A stretch of 64,000 bases of DNA. Origin: Escallonia rubra. Taxonomy: Eukaryota > Streptophyta > Magnoliopsida > Escalloniales > Escalloniaceae. The stretch lies in assembly GCA_033065855.1 (NCBI GenBank), contig JAVXUO010001757.1:231704-295703 (forward strand). The letters are read 5' to 3'. This document shows, one piece after another, positions 23,401 to 32,279 of this stretch. Every line of letters starts with the position of its first letter. Positions within the stretch are counted from its first letter, which is position 1. The notes beneath the pieces were generated by a model that made no database searches, was not told where the DNA came from, and saw only the letters and a program-made list of their open reading frames with translations. Both the position numbers and the translations under genes were made by a program.

Positions 23401-26400
23401 CGTCAGTCAGTGTGGACTGCATATCCTTAAATCAAAGGTATAATCAAGAGTGTTGCTCTACGTATGCATTATGAAAATTAGATAGTCGTGGACTCTTTCG
23501 CAGGGTAGACCTAAAGTTTTTTTTATGGTCAGTTTTTGCCAGTACTATCTATTCTTTCCACTAGATTGAAACGGTATCAAATGTCCATTGACTTGGTTCT
23601 TTGGTTAGTTTTTCCCGAATATACAGTTACTGAGATACCGAAGAAATAGAAGTTAAACAGCCAAGAGGAAAAAATGTAAACCAGAAAAAGTATGTGTCGT
23701 CCATACCAATTTTAAGTAACTTCAGTTAGAGGAAGGATATGGAACCTGAGAGTATATTTTGCTGGAGATGTTCAGCTTGGTACCTCTAAGACTTTATATC
23801 GCTCTGTCTCATGCAAGAGTTATTTTTCGAAAATAGCTGGTTCTTCGAGAAAGAGCCCTGTTTGGGAATTCAAATGTTCAGAAATAAATATATGCCTCTT
23901 CATTCTGTTGGTGTTGGAAATCGATTCTTCATTCGGGTCAATCAGGAACTTATCTGAAGTCCGTCAGACCACCAAATTAGAGGATTAGAATTTTAGGCGA
24001 CCATGCTTGGCAGTTATGCTCTTCCCTAGTTTCACAAAATTGTTGGCCAACCTGTTATTATTTAATGCTCATGAGGGATGATATTTTCTATTTGCACGTG
24101 CTTTGAAATGATTGGTATGATTTGGGATTGTAAAGATCAAGCTACATTTAGTAGATGATCCATGTCGTTTAACATAATTTACGCAAATTCCGTCGGTAAA
24201 GGTCTTTAGCGACGGACTATTACCGATGGAATTATCTGTCACTAAATGTGATTTTCCTATTTTTCTCATTGTTTTATTTTTTTATTTGTGTTTACAGAAT
24301 TATTTGAAATTTGTTTTAGCGATGGACTTCTAGCGAAGGCCAAGAATCCATCGCTAAAGGGTAATAAAAGAAGAAAACCCTACCACTTCTTCTCTCCACT
24401 TGCCGCACGTCGTTCCCTCTCTCTCCCCCCCCAACAGTACCCACCTCCGGCCCCACCTCTGCCACCCGCCTCCGACAACCACCCACCCCCATCTTCTTTT
24501 TCCGTATTCGATTAATATCCAAATTTCACATAATCTAATCCTAGTTATATCTACTTTTGGGTTGGGGGGTGATGGGGTGGGGATTGTCCAATGTAGTGTA
24601 CTGTTTGTGATACTACTTTGTTATTGAACATCATTGTATGCGTATAATATGTGTAATTTAGTGATGTTCATGCCTGTAAGTACTTTATTGTTTTTCTTTC
24701 TCCTTCCTTTTTCATTTATGCTTTAGTAGAATAAAGTAAATAGCTTGTGTCCTCCATAGAGTGTTGAGGATTTTTCATATACTTAATTTTTGTTTGTTTG
24801 TATTACATCCAGTTTTCTGATTGGTAATAAGCAGTCTATCAGTAATAAATAACTAGTTTGCAGTAAGCTATTTCTGATTAGCTTAGTAGTTGTCATAGGT
24901 TACTGGTGGCCATTAGGCATCATAGGTATAAGGAGTGCTGTTCAGTGCAATAATTTCAAAATGCCCTGACAAGTTAGGTAGGAATTATTTTATAAATTAC
25001 GTACATGCCCATAGCTAAGGTCTCAGAATTAATTTCCTTAAATTTCAAGGAAGAAAATTGATTGAAATTGAACTCTTTAACTATAAAGGGGCTGCCCAAG
25101 GGCACAATGCTCCCAAGACTGTTGATAGACTGACCGTGTCTCTAACCTGTGACCTGTAGGTCAGAATGGAGGAAACCCTAACCATTGTGTCATGGCACCC
25201 CCTCATGTTCCAAACTTATGTTGTGGTTAAAGGTCTTAATACATTGAGTTACATACTAAATTCCTTAATATAAGGACGTTTGTGCTTAATTTGCCAAACG
25301 TTGCTTATTGCAAAACGATGGAACAGAAATCACTGATGACTGGTTAAAGCACCCCATCAAAAGCCGAATGGCCAATGGTGGAGAGGCTTATCTATACGTC
25401 CCATACTATATTGACATTGCAACCCCTGCATGCAAACTGTATAGCAGTATTTAAAACAAAGAGAGGGGAGAGAAGTAAAAAACAGAAATGAACAGAGTGA
25501 TAATCATATTCGAGTCAAAGAGGATTACAATAATGGGAAAGGAAGTCTTGATCAGAAAATGGGAATCCTCTTTTTCCATGTACAAAGCATACAGAAAGAA
25601 GTTCCATCGTGTAGTGGCTTGACAGCTTTGTGGCACGATAAAAGTCCAGGATGTGGGTTTAGTGACATCTACATGCGTGATGGTTGTCCACCAAACCAAC
25701 GGTTTGCCTCTTGAGCCCAGCTACCTCCTTTCTTTTGTCTGCAATTTGGCATTTTCAAGATGGGCTTATATATATACTATACGAGAAATTTGATTTCAGC
25801 CCATAAAGTGTATCCAACATATAAGGAATGTATCTCACGTATCCAACATTAAATGTTTTTGTGATAGTGACTATTTTTTGGCCCACCCCAACATTCCCCC
25901 AAAGTTGAAATCTTCAAAGCAGTAGGTTCCTCTCTCTGTCTTCTCTGCGAGACAAAATTGACTTTATCGATAAAATAGTAGTCGACTTGCACCTCTTTCT
26001 AAAAATTTGCTAAATAATCCAAAAGATCCCTAATGATGTATCACTTACTCAATAGTACCCCAAACAGTTATGAAATTACGAGGATACCCTAAAACATAAA
26101 ATAATTAACAAGACATTATTTGGGGCCTTACACGGCCTACGTACCAGAATCCTGCAACAAAGCCCCGGAGTGTTTCTGCAGGCAATAAAAAAGCAAAGTC
26201 TTTTGTGAGTTTCTGTGCTTCATATTGCAGTAGGCAATACTTTCAACTAATTAGCTTGTTTTTACAAATGTAGAACGTTGAAATTGAGATGGAATTACAT
26301 AAGGAAAGACCATATCTTCAACCAGCCTAACAAAAGATCTGCATATATTCACTGTGATTAAGAAAATTATAAAGAAATTGGATTGAGTTCTTGTTAATCT

Positions 26401-26829
26401 AAATTTGCTCAATTTCGACAATCCTGACATAATGTTCTCTGTTTTTCAAACCCAAAATTCTAGTGCTGATAAGCTTGCTATGTTATTATCTAAAGATTCA
26501 CGCTCCAGTGTACTGGTAATTTGATTAAGACGACCCTACATCTACTGAAGTTTAGTGCTCCAATAGTTGTTGAAATTTATAGACTTGAAACCGCTGCAGT
26601 TCATTTTCATTCTAGATTTTCTGGCAGTGTTGCGAATGAGCTACTTAATTTTACCCTTTGGGGTATCTTTCTCATCCGTAAGCGTGCTTTTGTCATAATT
26701 CAGGATCAGAAAGGATTTCCTGGTGAATTGTTTCCTGTGAAGATGTATGCACTATCAACTGAGCTGCCGAAGAGAGCTAATGGGTCTAGACCTAAACGGC
26801 AAGCTTATAAACCTGGCCTGATCAAGTAA
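5374..26829 (+). CDS. NTMT1: Alpha-N-terminal protein methyltransferase, 8 exons
   Basis: This SAM-dependent enzyme methylates the alpha-amino group of proteins whose exposed N-terminus reads X-Pro-Lys/Arg after Met removal. Exons: 5374-5499, 5598-5742, 13081-13139, 15749-15868, 19879-19980, 20147-20201, 23340-23437 and 26704-26829. All introns are GT-AG and all phases fit, giving 276 residues. Visible features: the N-terminal substrate-pocket segment YWQ (40-42) and [12 protein letters not shown] (47-58); SAM motif I DCGSGIGR (91-98); LLEP (113-116); [10 protein letters not shown] (162-171); and MKEN with Asn198 plus Asp210, matching the catalytic Asn/Asp pair of human NTMT1 with the same spacing of 12. 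The start is the first ATG in frame with the conserved N-terminus. Introns total about 20.6 kb, with intron 2 alone 7338 bp, and are loaded with transposons, but the coding sequence shows no damage. The symbol is by family, not a locus name. Confidence 0.95.
5598..5742 (+). CDS. NTMT1: Methyltransferase exon 2 (residues 43-91)
   Basis: It follows AAAG| and encodes [16 protein letters not shown] through NRHLVAL. It ends after the first base of the Asp codon of motif I (phase 1) at CTCG|GTACTC. Confidence 0.95.
6009..6339. repeat. Direct repeat copy 1 outside the Gypsy LTR (intron 2)
   Basis: About 80 percent identical by eye to 12002-12260. Shared words include GCCGCATTAAGGAAGTGG and GCCTTGGAAGTTAT. 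This copy also has an internal ~58-bp tandem duplication (about 6115-6230). The two copies flank the Gypsy element on its outer sides in the same orientation. Confidence 0.65.
6340..6781 (-). repeat. 3' LTR of intron 2 Gypsy
   Basis: It shares blocks with 11705-12001, for example CTTTTGTTCAGTAACCCA and GGATGGTCCATTCAT. The adjacent purine tract on the - strand marks the boundary. Confidence 0.75.
7035..7735. other. Unassigned block interrupting Gypsy pol
   Basis: It separates the integrase C-terminus from the chromodomain-like tail. It carries a doubled TGTGGTTTATGGTTTTAAACAC (7141-7195) and CAAACC/GTTTGA-rich ends, suggesting a small DNA-transposon insertion. Termini are not resolved. Confidence 0.3.
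8926..10533 (+). mobile_element. Internally deleted Copia element in the Gypsy remnant
   Basis: Two ~205-bp LTRs (about 8926-9130 and 10329-10533) share TGTACCAAGTCATACACAC and CTTTCACTACTCTTTT. A primer-site-like TGGTATCATGAGC follows the first LTR and a long G run with AGGGTGG precedes the second. Inside, a Copia gag start ([19 protein letters not shown], about 9175) is joined near 9285 to the RNase H region ([34 protein letters not shown]). Most of gag, integrase and reverse transcriptase are gone, and stop codons are present. Confidence 0.8.
9539..9942. mobile_element. ~404-bp terminal-inverted-repeat element in Copia RNase H
   Basis: The Copia reading WSSSKQPTV is split after the S codons. 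GTTCAAG occurs on both sides (9532-9538 and 9943-9949). The insert starts CCTTAGTTGCA and ends TGCAACTAAG, a perfect 10-11-bp inverted repeat. Removing it and one GTTCAAG restores the RNase H frame. This is a non-autonomous DNA element (MITE-like). Superfamily is unassigned; a 6-8-bp duplication would allow hAT. Confidence 0.75.
11705..12001 (-). repeat. 5' LTR of intron 2 Gypsy
   Basis: Diverged copy of 6340-6781. It is shorter, has a mutated TA start on the + strand and ends in GACA. A degenerate primer site lies just left of it. Confidence 0.7.
12002..12260. repeat. Direct repeat copy 2 outside the Gypsy LTR (intron 2)
   Basis: Partner of 6009-6339 (see there). It begins right at the Gypsy LTR edge. 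The rest of intron 2 (5743-6008 and 12261-13080) shows nothing I can assign. Confidence 0.6.
13081..13139 (+). CDS. NTMT1: Methyltransferase exon 3 (residues 91-110)
   Basis: A 59-bp exon carrying the SAM-binding loop DCGSGIGR and [11 protein letters not shown]. Acceptor TTCTGCAG|, donor GAG|GTAAGA. It lies between the two largest element clusters. Confidence 0.95.
13709..14255 (+). mobile_element. TIR element copy 1 (intron 3)
   Basis: A ~547-bp non-autonomous element rich in GGACACGG motifs. It matches 21131-21665 in opposite orientation along its whole length. The left terminus TGTTCATGGAC and right terminus GTCTGTGTATAA are worn forms of the TGTTACATGGAC inverted repeat seen in copy 2. 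It contains a pyrimidine run (about 14043-14090). It ends exactly where the foldback element begins. Confidence 0.7.
14254..14830. repeat. 577-bp foldback (long inverted repeat) in intron 3
   Basis: Two ~265-275-bp arms (about 14254-14531 and 14565-14830) are reverse complements at roughly 80-85 percent by eye, with a ~30-bp loop. Matching words include GATTTAGGGTTTGTTT, TAATGCCCAATCACT, TTGAGAGCTTGAGTTATTGG and GATGGAGTCACATT. Both arms are transcribed as part of the methyltransferase pre-mRNA and could form long dsRNA. It may be a foldback/MITE element or an inverted duplication. Confidence 0.85.
15040..15360. repeat. Local direct duplication in intron 3
   Basis: A ~60-bp segment (about 15040-15100) with CAGCTTAAGCTTTTAGA recurs at about 15298-15360. 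A G homopolymer lies between (about 15276-15290). Nothing else is assigned from 14831 to 15748. Confidence 0.55.
15749..15868 (+). CDS. NTMT1: Methyltransferase exon 4 (residues 111-150)
   Basis: Forty whole codons, [13 protein letters not shown] through FFCLPLQ. Acceptor TATTTAG|, donor CAG|GTAACA. Confidence 0.95.
16706..17363. mobile_element. Probable hAT-like MITE in intron 4
   Basis: Both ends carry GAAGCAC-type termini in inverted orientation (GAAGCACCAGCACC on the left, CCGTGCTTC on the right) with subterminal GGTGCGGGT-type words. There is no transposase. Flanking TTGGGG/TTAGGGG could be a worn 8-bp duplication. Open frames inside are chance. Confidence 0.45.
17364..18700. other. Unassigned part of intron 4
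   Basis: No gene or clear element termini seen. It may include degraded 5' parts of the Copia fragment that follows. Confidence 0.3.
18770..19835 (+). mobile_element. 3' half of a Copia retrotransposon in intron 4
   Basis: Degraded reverse transcriptase and RNase H reads in the + direction: [18 protein letters not shown] (about 18850), [19 protein letters not shown] (about 19120), [35 protein letters not shown], and QPADVLTKL (about 19580). A purine stretch and a probable 3' LTR follow (about 19678-19835, TGTTAACC to CCCAACA, with CT and C runs). The 5' part and 5' LTR are not recognisable. Stops and frameshifts throughout. Confidence 0.75.
19879..19980 (+). CDS. NTMT1: Methyltransferase exon 5 (residues 151-184)
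   Basis: Thirty-four whole codons with the signature [10 protein letters not shown] and [12 protein letters not shown]. The acceptor TGCTTTAG| lies about 45 bp after the end of a Copia LTR. Confidence 0.95.
20147..20201 (+). CDS. NTMT1: Methyltransferase exon 6 (residues 185-203)
   Basis: A 55-bp exon encoding GLKPGG and the catalytic-region MKEN (Asn198). It ends in phase 1 at ACTG|GTAATG. Intron 5 before it is 166 bp. Confidence 0.95.
20701..20913 (-). mobile_element. 5'-truncated LINE-like retroposon in intron 6
   Basis: On the - strand a ~200-bp segment ends in TCAATAAATTTACTTTTCAAC plus a poly(A) run (T run at 20701-20714 on +). It is flanked by 14-bp near-identical direct repeats TGGGGTTYGATAAT (20687-20700 and 20914-20927). 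This is the mark of target-primed retroposition. It is too short to hold coding sequence, so it could also be another poly(A) retroposon. Confidence 0.7.
21131..21665 (-). mobile_element. TIR element copy 2 (intron 6), inverted to copy 1
   Basis: A 535-bp element with a perfect 12-bp terminal inverted repeat, TGTTACATGGAC and GTCCATGTAACA. It is flanked by near-identical direct repeats TATACCCAAACCTA (21117-21130) and TACACCCAAACTA (21666-21678). It is the reverse-complement homologue of 13709-14255. No coding capacity. The rest of intron 6 (21679-23339) is unassigned. Confidence 0.8.
23340..23437 (+). CDS. NTMT1: Methyltransferase exon 7 (residues 203-235)
   Basis: It encodes [18 protein letters not shown], including Asp210, and ends LKSK. 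Acceptor TTTTCCAG|, donor AAG|GTATAA. Confidence 0.95.
24180..24360. mobile_element. CACTA-like subterminal repeat fragment in intron 7
   Basis: Repeated TTTAGCGACGGA / CCGTCGGTAAAG / GATGGACTTCTAGCGA-type words resemble subterminal repeats of plant CACTA elements. Neither CACTA terminus nor transposase is seen, so this is a weak call. The rest of intron 7 is unassigned, apart from about 25920-26130, which shares a diverged repeat with about 53300-53470. Confidence 0.3.
26704..26829 (+). CDS. NTMT1: Methyltransferase exon 8 and stop (residues 236-276)
   Basis: Acceptor ATAATTCAG|. It encodes [17 protein letters not shown] and a basic tail ([11 protein letters not shown]) ending in TAA at 26827-26829. 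Confidence 0.95.
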   Translation, partial: DQKGFPGELFPVKMYALSTELPKRANGSRPKRQAYKPGLIK

Positions 26830-27248
26830 GGGGTTTCCAATCAGACTTTAGATAGTTGCAAATGTGCAAATTTCCATTTTATTTTGGCAAGCCAGTGAAG
26901 AACAGCACATTCGTTAAAATGGAGGGGTAAGAGATAGAGAAGCCAATGTGAAGACTTCGGAACCTAGAAGGTGAAATAGCATGGAGATCCGGTTGTACGG
27001 ATGAATTGGAATTCGTAAAATTATGTATGGCTACCGAACTTTGCTAGATTTTGTATGAATGGAGTTCGCAGTTTGTATATACTTGAACGAACCCAATAGT
27101 TCTAATGAATTCCATCCCATACTATCAAATGATCGTTTCGCATTTATTTTATATTAGGTGAAGTTCCTAAAAGACTCATTCACTATAATCAGCTTACAAA
27201 TATATCCAGTGCGCCATTCACTGGATTTGAAAAGCCTGAATTTGCACT
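26830..27248 (+). other. 3' flank of the methyltransferase gene
   Basis: It should hold the 3' UTR and polyadenylation site. No single poly(A) signal can be chosen with confidence. Confidence 0.4.
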
Positions 27249-27249
27249 T

Positions 27250-27365
27250 AGGGTCCGATTGGCAAATGGAATTGGAATTGAGAATGGTAATTCAATTCCA
27301 ATTCCTATGGAATTGGAATTGAGTAGAATTTGTAATTCCTTTTATTGGTTAGCACAAAAAATTAG
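27250..27365. mobile_element. Possible PIF/Harbinger terminus
   Basis: It starts TTA|GGGTCCGATTGGC, like PIF/Harbinger ends with their TTA target site. Just inside is a perfect 14-bp hairpin (27292-27305 with 27309-27322) of AATTCC words. No matching opposite terminus was found up to 28880. Confidence 0.4.
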
Positions 27366-27828
27366 ATTAAGAATTGAAATTACTAAAGTAAAAAAATAAG
27401 AGGTAAATATGCAAAACGGGAGTTTTATATTTTTCTTATCAAATCATACCCAACAACACTTCTCCACTCGCACTGCCCCGCCCCACACCACCCAACCCAA
27501 CCCACCCCACCCTACCCTATAGAACATAAGAAAAGAAAAGAAAAAGAAAAAAAAATGTACACGCACGATGACTTAGGTACAAAATGTAAAAATACAACTA
27601 ATTGATAAGAAAACTTGAATTTGCAACCTAACAGCTAAATATTAGAACTTTAATGCTATGCTAGTACTTGACAACAAGAAAATATTCTCAAAGATAAAAA
27701 TGTGCTTAGACTTAACAAAATGAAGCGATTAACAAGTTAGGTCTCTATCAGTAAATAAGATAATAGCTCATAAAAAACTAAGCTTGAAAACAATTCAAAC
27801 TTAATAAGTTCTTTGTTGGCTTCATATC

Positions 27829-28570
27829 TTAAGTTTTATGAGTGTTGATTTGCATCATTAACCATGACTTCCTCAAGTGAAACGGAAGGGAGATGAATGA
27901 CTCAAACTTCCTCGCGTTGTCAGTCAGCACATCATAAGCTTTGAGCAACTCAACCTGATCCAAATCTGGCACCTCTGATAACTTCTCATAAATGAAATCC
28001 GCACTTGCAATTGTAGCTTCTGATGCACATACCTTGTCGATGGCACTAGCCATTGAAGTAATAGCTGTAGCAAGTGCATCACTAGTCCGACTTCTCTTTC
28101 TCGATGGTTGTAACTTAGTTGTAGATGTTGCCTTTTGACGATTCGTGTTATCAAGATCTTCACTAGCCTCCTCTACATTGGAATTAGATGCCAGCTCATT
28201 GTAACATTCAACATCAGTCTCAGCTCCTTCCCTTGTTGCTCGATCTTGTCCACATATAGCTGATAAATCTTCCCAATTCTTAATTACCTTTCTTCTATAT
28301 GGTTTTGCATCGGGAAGATCCTACAAAAAGTAAATATAGAACTATATAAGTAACGTTCCAATTGTTTAAAAAATAAGAGAGATTAATATGTTTTTTACCT
28401 GGACATACGCGTTCCAAGCAGTTCACTATAAACGCTAATCATATTGGAATAACAATCCCACGAAAAGCCACTTTGGGTCAATAACTTAGACATTACTTCA
28501 TAATGCTTGTCTAATGTTTTCAGATGACCAACAATATTCTCTTTTGTAACTTTCACGTTACATTGAATGG
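27829..28570 (-). pseudogene. Myb/SANT-like (L10-interacting MYB / Harbinger ORF1 type), broken
   Basis: Read on the - strand, a first exon part (about 28570-28399) encodes NVKVTKENIVGHLKTLDKHY and LLTQSGFSWD, then WNAYVQ at a donor (CAG|GTAAAA). The second exon (28320-27829) starts after TTTTGTAG| with DLPDAKPYRRKVIKNWEDL and runs open to LMMQINTHKT and a stop. This order fits plant Myb/SANT-like proteins that accompany PIF/Harbinger transposases. A one-base loss between SVYSELL and WNAYVQ (near 28413-28416) breaks the frame and the N-terminus is missing, so it looks dead. With the TTA-GGGTCC end at 27250 it may be what is left of a Harbinger element. No DDE transposase is seen. Confidence 0.75.
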
Positions 28571-28599
28571 TACGATGTCTCTATCTTAACCTTACAATT

Positions 28600-28879
28600 T
28601 AATTGAATATCATTTTTGAAGAAGCTAACATTGTGTTTATTGATGATCTAAGTTTCTAATTTCAACACCAACGTTAAAGACTTTGGCTTTGTAAAGAACT
28701 TAAAAAGTATAGATGTTCATGAAAATTAACTATATTAGTGAGAAAATCAACAAAAAGAGGCTTAAAGTAGGAAAAATGATACTAAGTAAGTATATGGGTT
28801 GTGAACTTGTGTTTTCTTCTTGCATCTATCCATCAATTACGCTGATCTTAACCAATTTTTGTAGATTTCAAGCATACCC
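28600..28879. other. Spacer before the F-box gene
   Basis: AT-rich with no recognised element. It would hold the F-box gene promoter and 5' UTR. Confidence 0.3.
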
Positions 28880-29527
28880 ATGAGAAGAAAAAGAAATTCA
28901 GCAGCTTCAGGCACCCAAAAAGCCAAGAAGGAAGCTGTGAAATATGAAAATGAGGAAGTTCAAGAAGAGGGTCGTTCCATAACAGAGCTTCCACAAAGCA
29001 TCATTGATGATATCCTGTATAGGCTCACTTCACTTTCAGTAAAGAGAATTATCAAGTGTAAGTGTGTGTGCAAATCTTGGTGTAATTTTATCTCTAGTCC
29101 TGAATTTGCCAAGTTACACTTTGAGAAGGCACAAAGATCTGCCTGCCCTTTGATCCAAGCCAAGGATCCAAAACGTATCGCTCGAACCCTTTACTTATTT
29201 GAGCCTGAAAATGAGCTTGGGTTTGACAGTAAAGATAATGAGTCTAATTGCCCATCGCACATGAAGCTTGACACCGGATTTAAGATTCATTGGTTTGGTG
29301 AAAACCCTTATGGCAGACATGAGATCTTTGCTTTTGATATTGAAAAGGAGCAATTCCTATCTCTCTCGTCACTCCCTGATAGACCTTTCTTGATTGAAGA
29401 GATGAGCATGGGAGTGCTCAATGGATGCCTTTACATTCGCATTCCAACCATAACGGTACTAACACAAGATGATGATGTTACTGGTTTACAGATTCAACAT
29501 AACGGAGGGAGAAAGAAGCGGCTATAG
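28880..29527 (+). CDS. F-box protein, internally deleted and truncated
   Basis: F-box proteins bind SKP1 in SCF ubiquitin ligases and choose the substrate. The frame encodes 215 residues from the first ATG. After a basic N-terminus, the F-box is at about 35-80 (ITELPQSIIDDILYRLTSLSV, CVCKSWCNFISSPEF). An F-box-associated (FBA) segment follows at about 148-187 (EIFAFDIEKEQFLSLSSLP, GVLNGCLYI). Usual FBA-type proteins are near 350-420 residues. Here the first half of the FBA domain is absent between about 112 and 145, and the end after about 190 is unlike the family. The frame is open but the substrate domain cannot be whole, so this may be a pseudogene or young truncated gene. A retrotransposon starts 192 bp downstream. 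Confidence 0.7.
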   Translation: MRRKRNSAASGTQKAKKEAVKYENEEVQEEGRSITELPQSIIDDILYRLTSLSVKRIIKCKCVCKSWCNFISSPEFAKLHFEKAQRSACPLIQAKDPKRIARTLYLFEPENELGFDSKDNESNCPSHMKLDTGFKIHWFGENPYGRHEIFAFDIEKEQFLSLSSLPDRPFLIEEMSMGVLNGCLYIRIPTITVLTQDDDVTGLQIQHNGGRKKRL

Positions 29528-29718
29528 CTGGAAGCCCACGACGACTGAGTTGTGCAGGTGGGTCATTCAGAAGTATTAAAAAGTGTTAATTTTGGCCTAT
29601 TTGATATCTCAAGTTTAATTCAGGCCTATTTTGTAGCTACTTTCACGTGGTTTTGAAATCACTCAAAACTATTAAAAAGTATCATTCGAGTATTTGAAGA
29701 AATACCAGAGGTGTTTCG

Positions 29719-31105
29719 TGATGTCAAGGAAGTGAGTACGCAGTTAATGTGAAGGTGCCACAAGAAATGCAATTCGAGTCAGATGCCAAATATGCCGATT
29801 TAGGACACAACAAGGATATGAAGTAAGGACAGAGACCAATGATTTTTTAGATAGAACCTAAGGATTGGCAGTGCTGTGAGGACGAAGGCGCGAGGTGAAT
29901 AGACGACGACAATTACAGTCCGATACTTAGATCCAGAGTTAAGGTCTTGTATGTTGCTCTCTCTAGAAGTCTAGAGTGAGAAAGTGAAAATGAGTTCTGA
30001 AAATGTTGAAGAGTCCTCTACAATGAATTCTCAAGACCCCTATTTACAGAGGTTGAGATGATGTCATCAACCGACAAATGGCGCTCCCCGAGAGTGACAT
30101 GTCACCCAGCGGTCCACAGGTGCCGGTGCTCCATGGGCTATCAGACAGATTGCATATTTAGGCGGCCTGCCCAGCACAGCTTGCTCTGTCTGTCTAGAAA
30201 GATTGGCCTACACAACGCTGATGTGGCTAGATAGCCCCCTTGATCTAGCCACCAGTCCAAAGCCCTTGCAGAGTCACACAGGACGTCGAGAGACGCCGAG
30301 GACCTGACAGCGGTGGGGAAGACCCGACACCCAGCTGCCAAGCGAACTAGGTGCGATGCCCTCCGAAGACTTGCTCTCGTATCGAAGTGACCCGGGGGAT
30401 CATAGTCCCTAGGCGTGCCGATGAAAGCCCCCAGTGCCAAAGCACGTAGGCTAGTCACACAAACACCCTGGCGAAGATAGTGTCCCTGGATTCCCCTATC
30501 CCGCGGGTGAGTCCTTGTGTCGTAGCACTCAGAGCACACCAATGTAGTGTCCTGGAGGAATCGCCTACCCGACGGGATGAGGTAGTATCCTGGAGGAGCC
30601 ATCTATTTAGAGAAAGAAGAGTCTTCATGCCGGAGCACTTGGAGCTCCCTGGCGGAGATAGTATCTTAGAGAGCGAGCCTATCCCCGATGGTTGGTCCTT
30701 GTGCCGAAGCACCTAGAGCGCGAAAAGGTAGTGTCTCGAAAGAGTAGCCTACCCAAAGGGCCGAGGTAGCATCATGGAGTAACCATCTACCTAGTAGAAA
30801 TGGGGCCTTCATGCCGGAGCACTTGGAGCTCCCTGGTGAAGATAGTGTCCCGGAGGAGTCGCCTATTCCTGCGGGATGCTGCACACTCCGAGGAGTGGGT
30901 CGAAGCATGTTCCACGACCAAGGCAAGGTGCACATGGTATGGTGAAAGGATGGACCAACGCGGTGGCGTGGTAGTGTGACAAGATGCCAGGGGCACGACT
31001 GAATAAGCAGCGTGGCGGAGTGTGTGCGGTGTTGGTGACATGGTAGTGTGACAGAGAGCCGGGGGCGACTATATTAGCAGCGCATCGATTGACAGAGAGC
31101 CGATG
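29719..31105 (-). repeat. Truncated 3' LTR of TR-GAG copy 2
   Basis: It begins TGATGTCAAGGAAGTGAG, matching the family start TGATGCCAAGG. It follows 35331-37872 until about 31105, where similarity stops. It carries the family modules TCCCGGAGGAGTCGCCTA and GAGCACTTGGAGCTCCCTGG. Confidence 0.75.
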
Positions 31106-32030
31106 GAGCAATCATTTGGTTTTGGAACGGAACAGCCCATCGGAATATCGACCACAAAAAGAATAGTACACCATATAGAAGTCCCACCTCTCCAACTCAG
31201 TTGTCAATTACATCGAACCTTCGATCCCCTTTGTCTTTCTTCTCTTTTTTATTTGTAGATTGGGGTGGTGTTCAGTGCATTAAAGTGGACCTTAGTCCAA
31301 AAAAGGTATCATTAGTGAAAGAAAGACCAACGAGGATTTAGGAGGAAGAGTAGGAGCCGGTTTTACAGGAAACTTTTGAAAATACAGTGCACCCAAGTAA
31401 ATAAGGAACACGATGAATACAGAGGTTAAACGGGCATCCCACACCCAAAAGGTGCCCCACATAGGTCTTCCCCGAAACCCCTTAGTTCTTGTTCTTGTGA
31501 CAGGAAAATTGGAAACTGCAGTTCATAAGTATGCTCTTACTTCTGAGTTTCTAGTTCTTCCCCTTGGCCCCAAGATCAGGTTTCACTCATTATTCCTACT
31601 TTATGCTTTGGACGATTCAAAACCTCATAATACTATCATTAAGGGAACTTTTTGGATTCGTCCATCCTCACTGCTTCTTCAACCTAGCTTAAAAGCCTCG
31701 AAGTAGCAAATTAAAGAAATGTATAGCCCTAGATTAGAGATAATTAATAGGCCATTGGAAGGTTATTTTGATACAAGAAATGGGAGAAGCGCCAGCGAAA
31801 GGTGGGCAGAGAAGCAGCTAAGAGAGCCAACCAGGTCATTCGCTCCCTCAGGGATGGATCCGCAAGAATGGAAAAAGTGTGTTCTACTAGGATGCCAAGT
31901 AATTGAAGGGGTCCTTGCACCTACCATCTCAAATATGCCATTGCCCCCCTCCAGCAGGGTACTTTATCTATTGCTGATTATTACACTTCGCTGAAAGTTT
32001 TATGGGACGGGCTAGCTTCTTATGTGACTC
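31105..32030 (+). mobile_element. Foreign block with Copia Gag fragment
   Basis: Near its right end, QQGTLSIADYYTSLKVLWD (about 31950-32012) is a typical Copia Gag (UBN2-type) segment on the + strand. The remainder (31105-31900) is not recognised. The block replaces the end of the LTR, so it arrived with a deletion. Confidence 0.5.
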
Positions 32031-32279
32031 GGTTGCTGTCGCATGGGCACAGTCATGATGTGGGGGCATGGCGATGGGTACATGGGCCCAATCGTTGCTA
32101 AACGATGAGGGCGAGTAGGTGGCTCGGGCTACCTCGTGCACCACCTACTGAAGCCTAGGATGTTCGGCATCAACGCGGGGATACAACGACGGGTGCAGGG
32201 GCGCGATCAATGCAAATTTGGTGAAAGTTGTTAAAAAAAATTGAAGTGCAGAAGAGTGACGAAATTGGTAAGGGAGGGA

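Noticed and set aside
24288-24522. Short proline-rich frames in intron 7
   Set aside because: Simple-sequence CCACC/CTCC composition within an intron.
31130-31900. Possible organelle-derived insertion
   Set aside because: Style vaguely organelle-like, but no organelle gene is recognisable. Not claimed.
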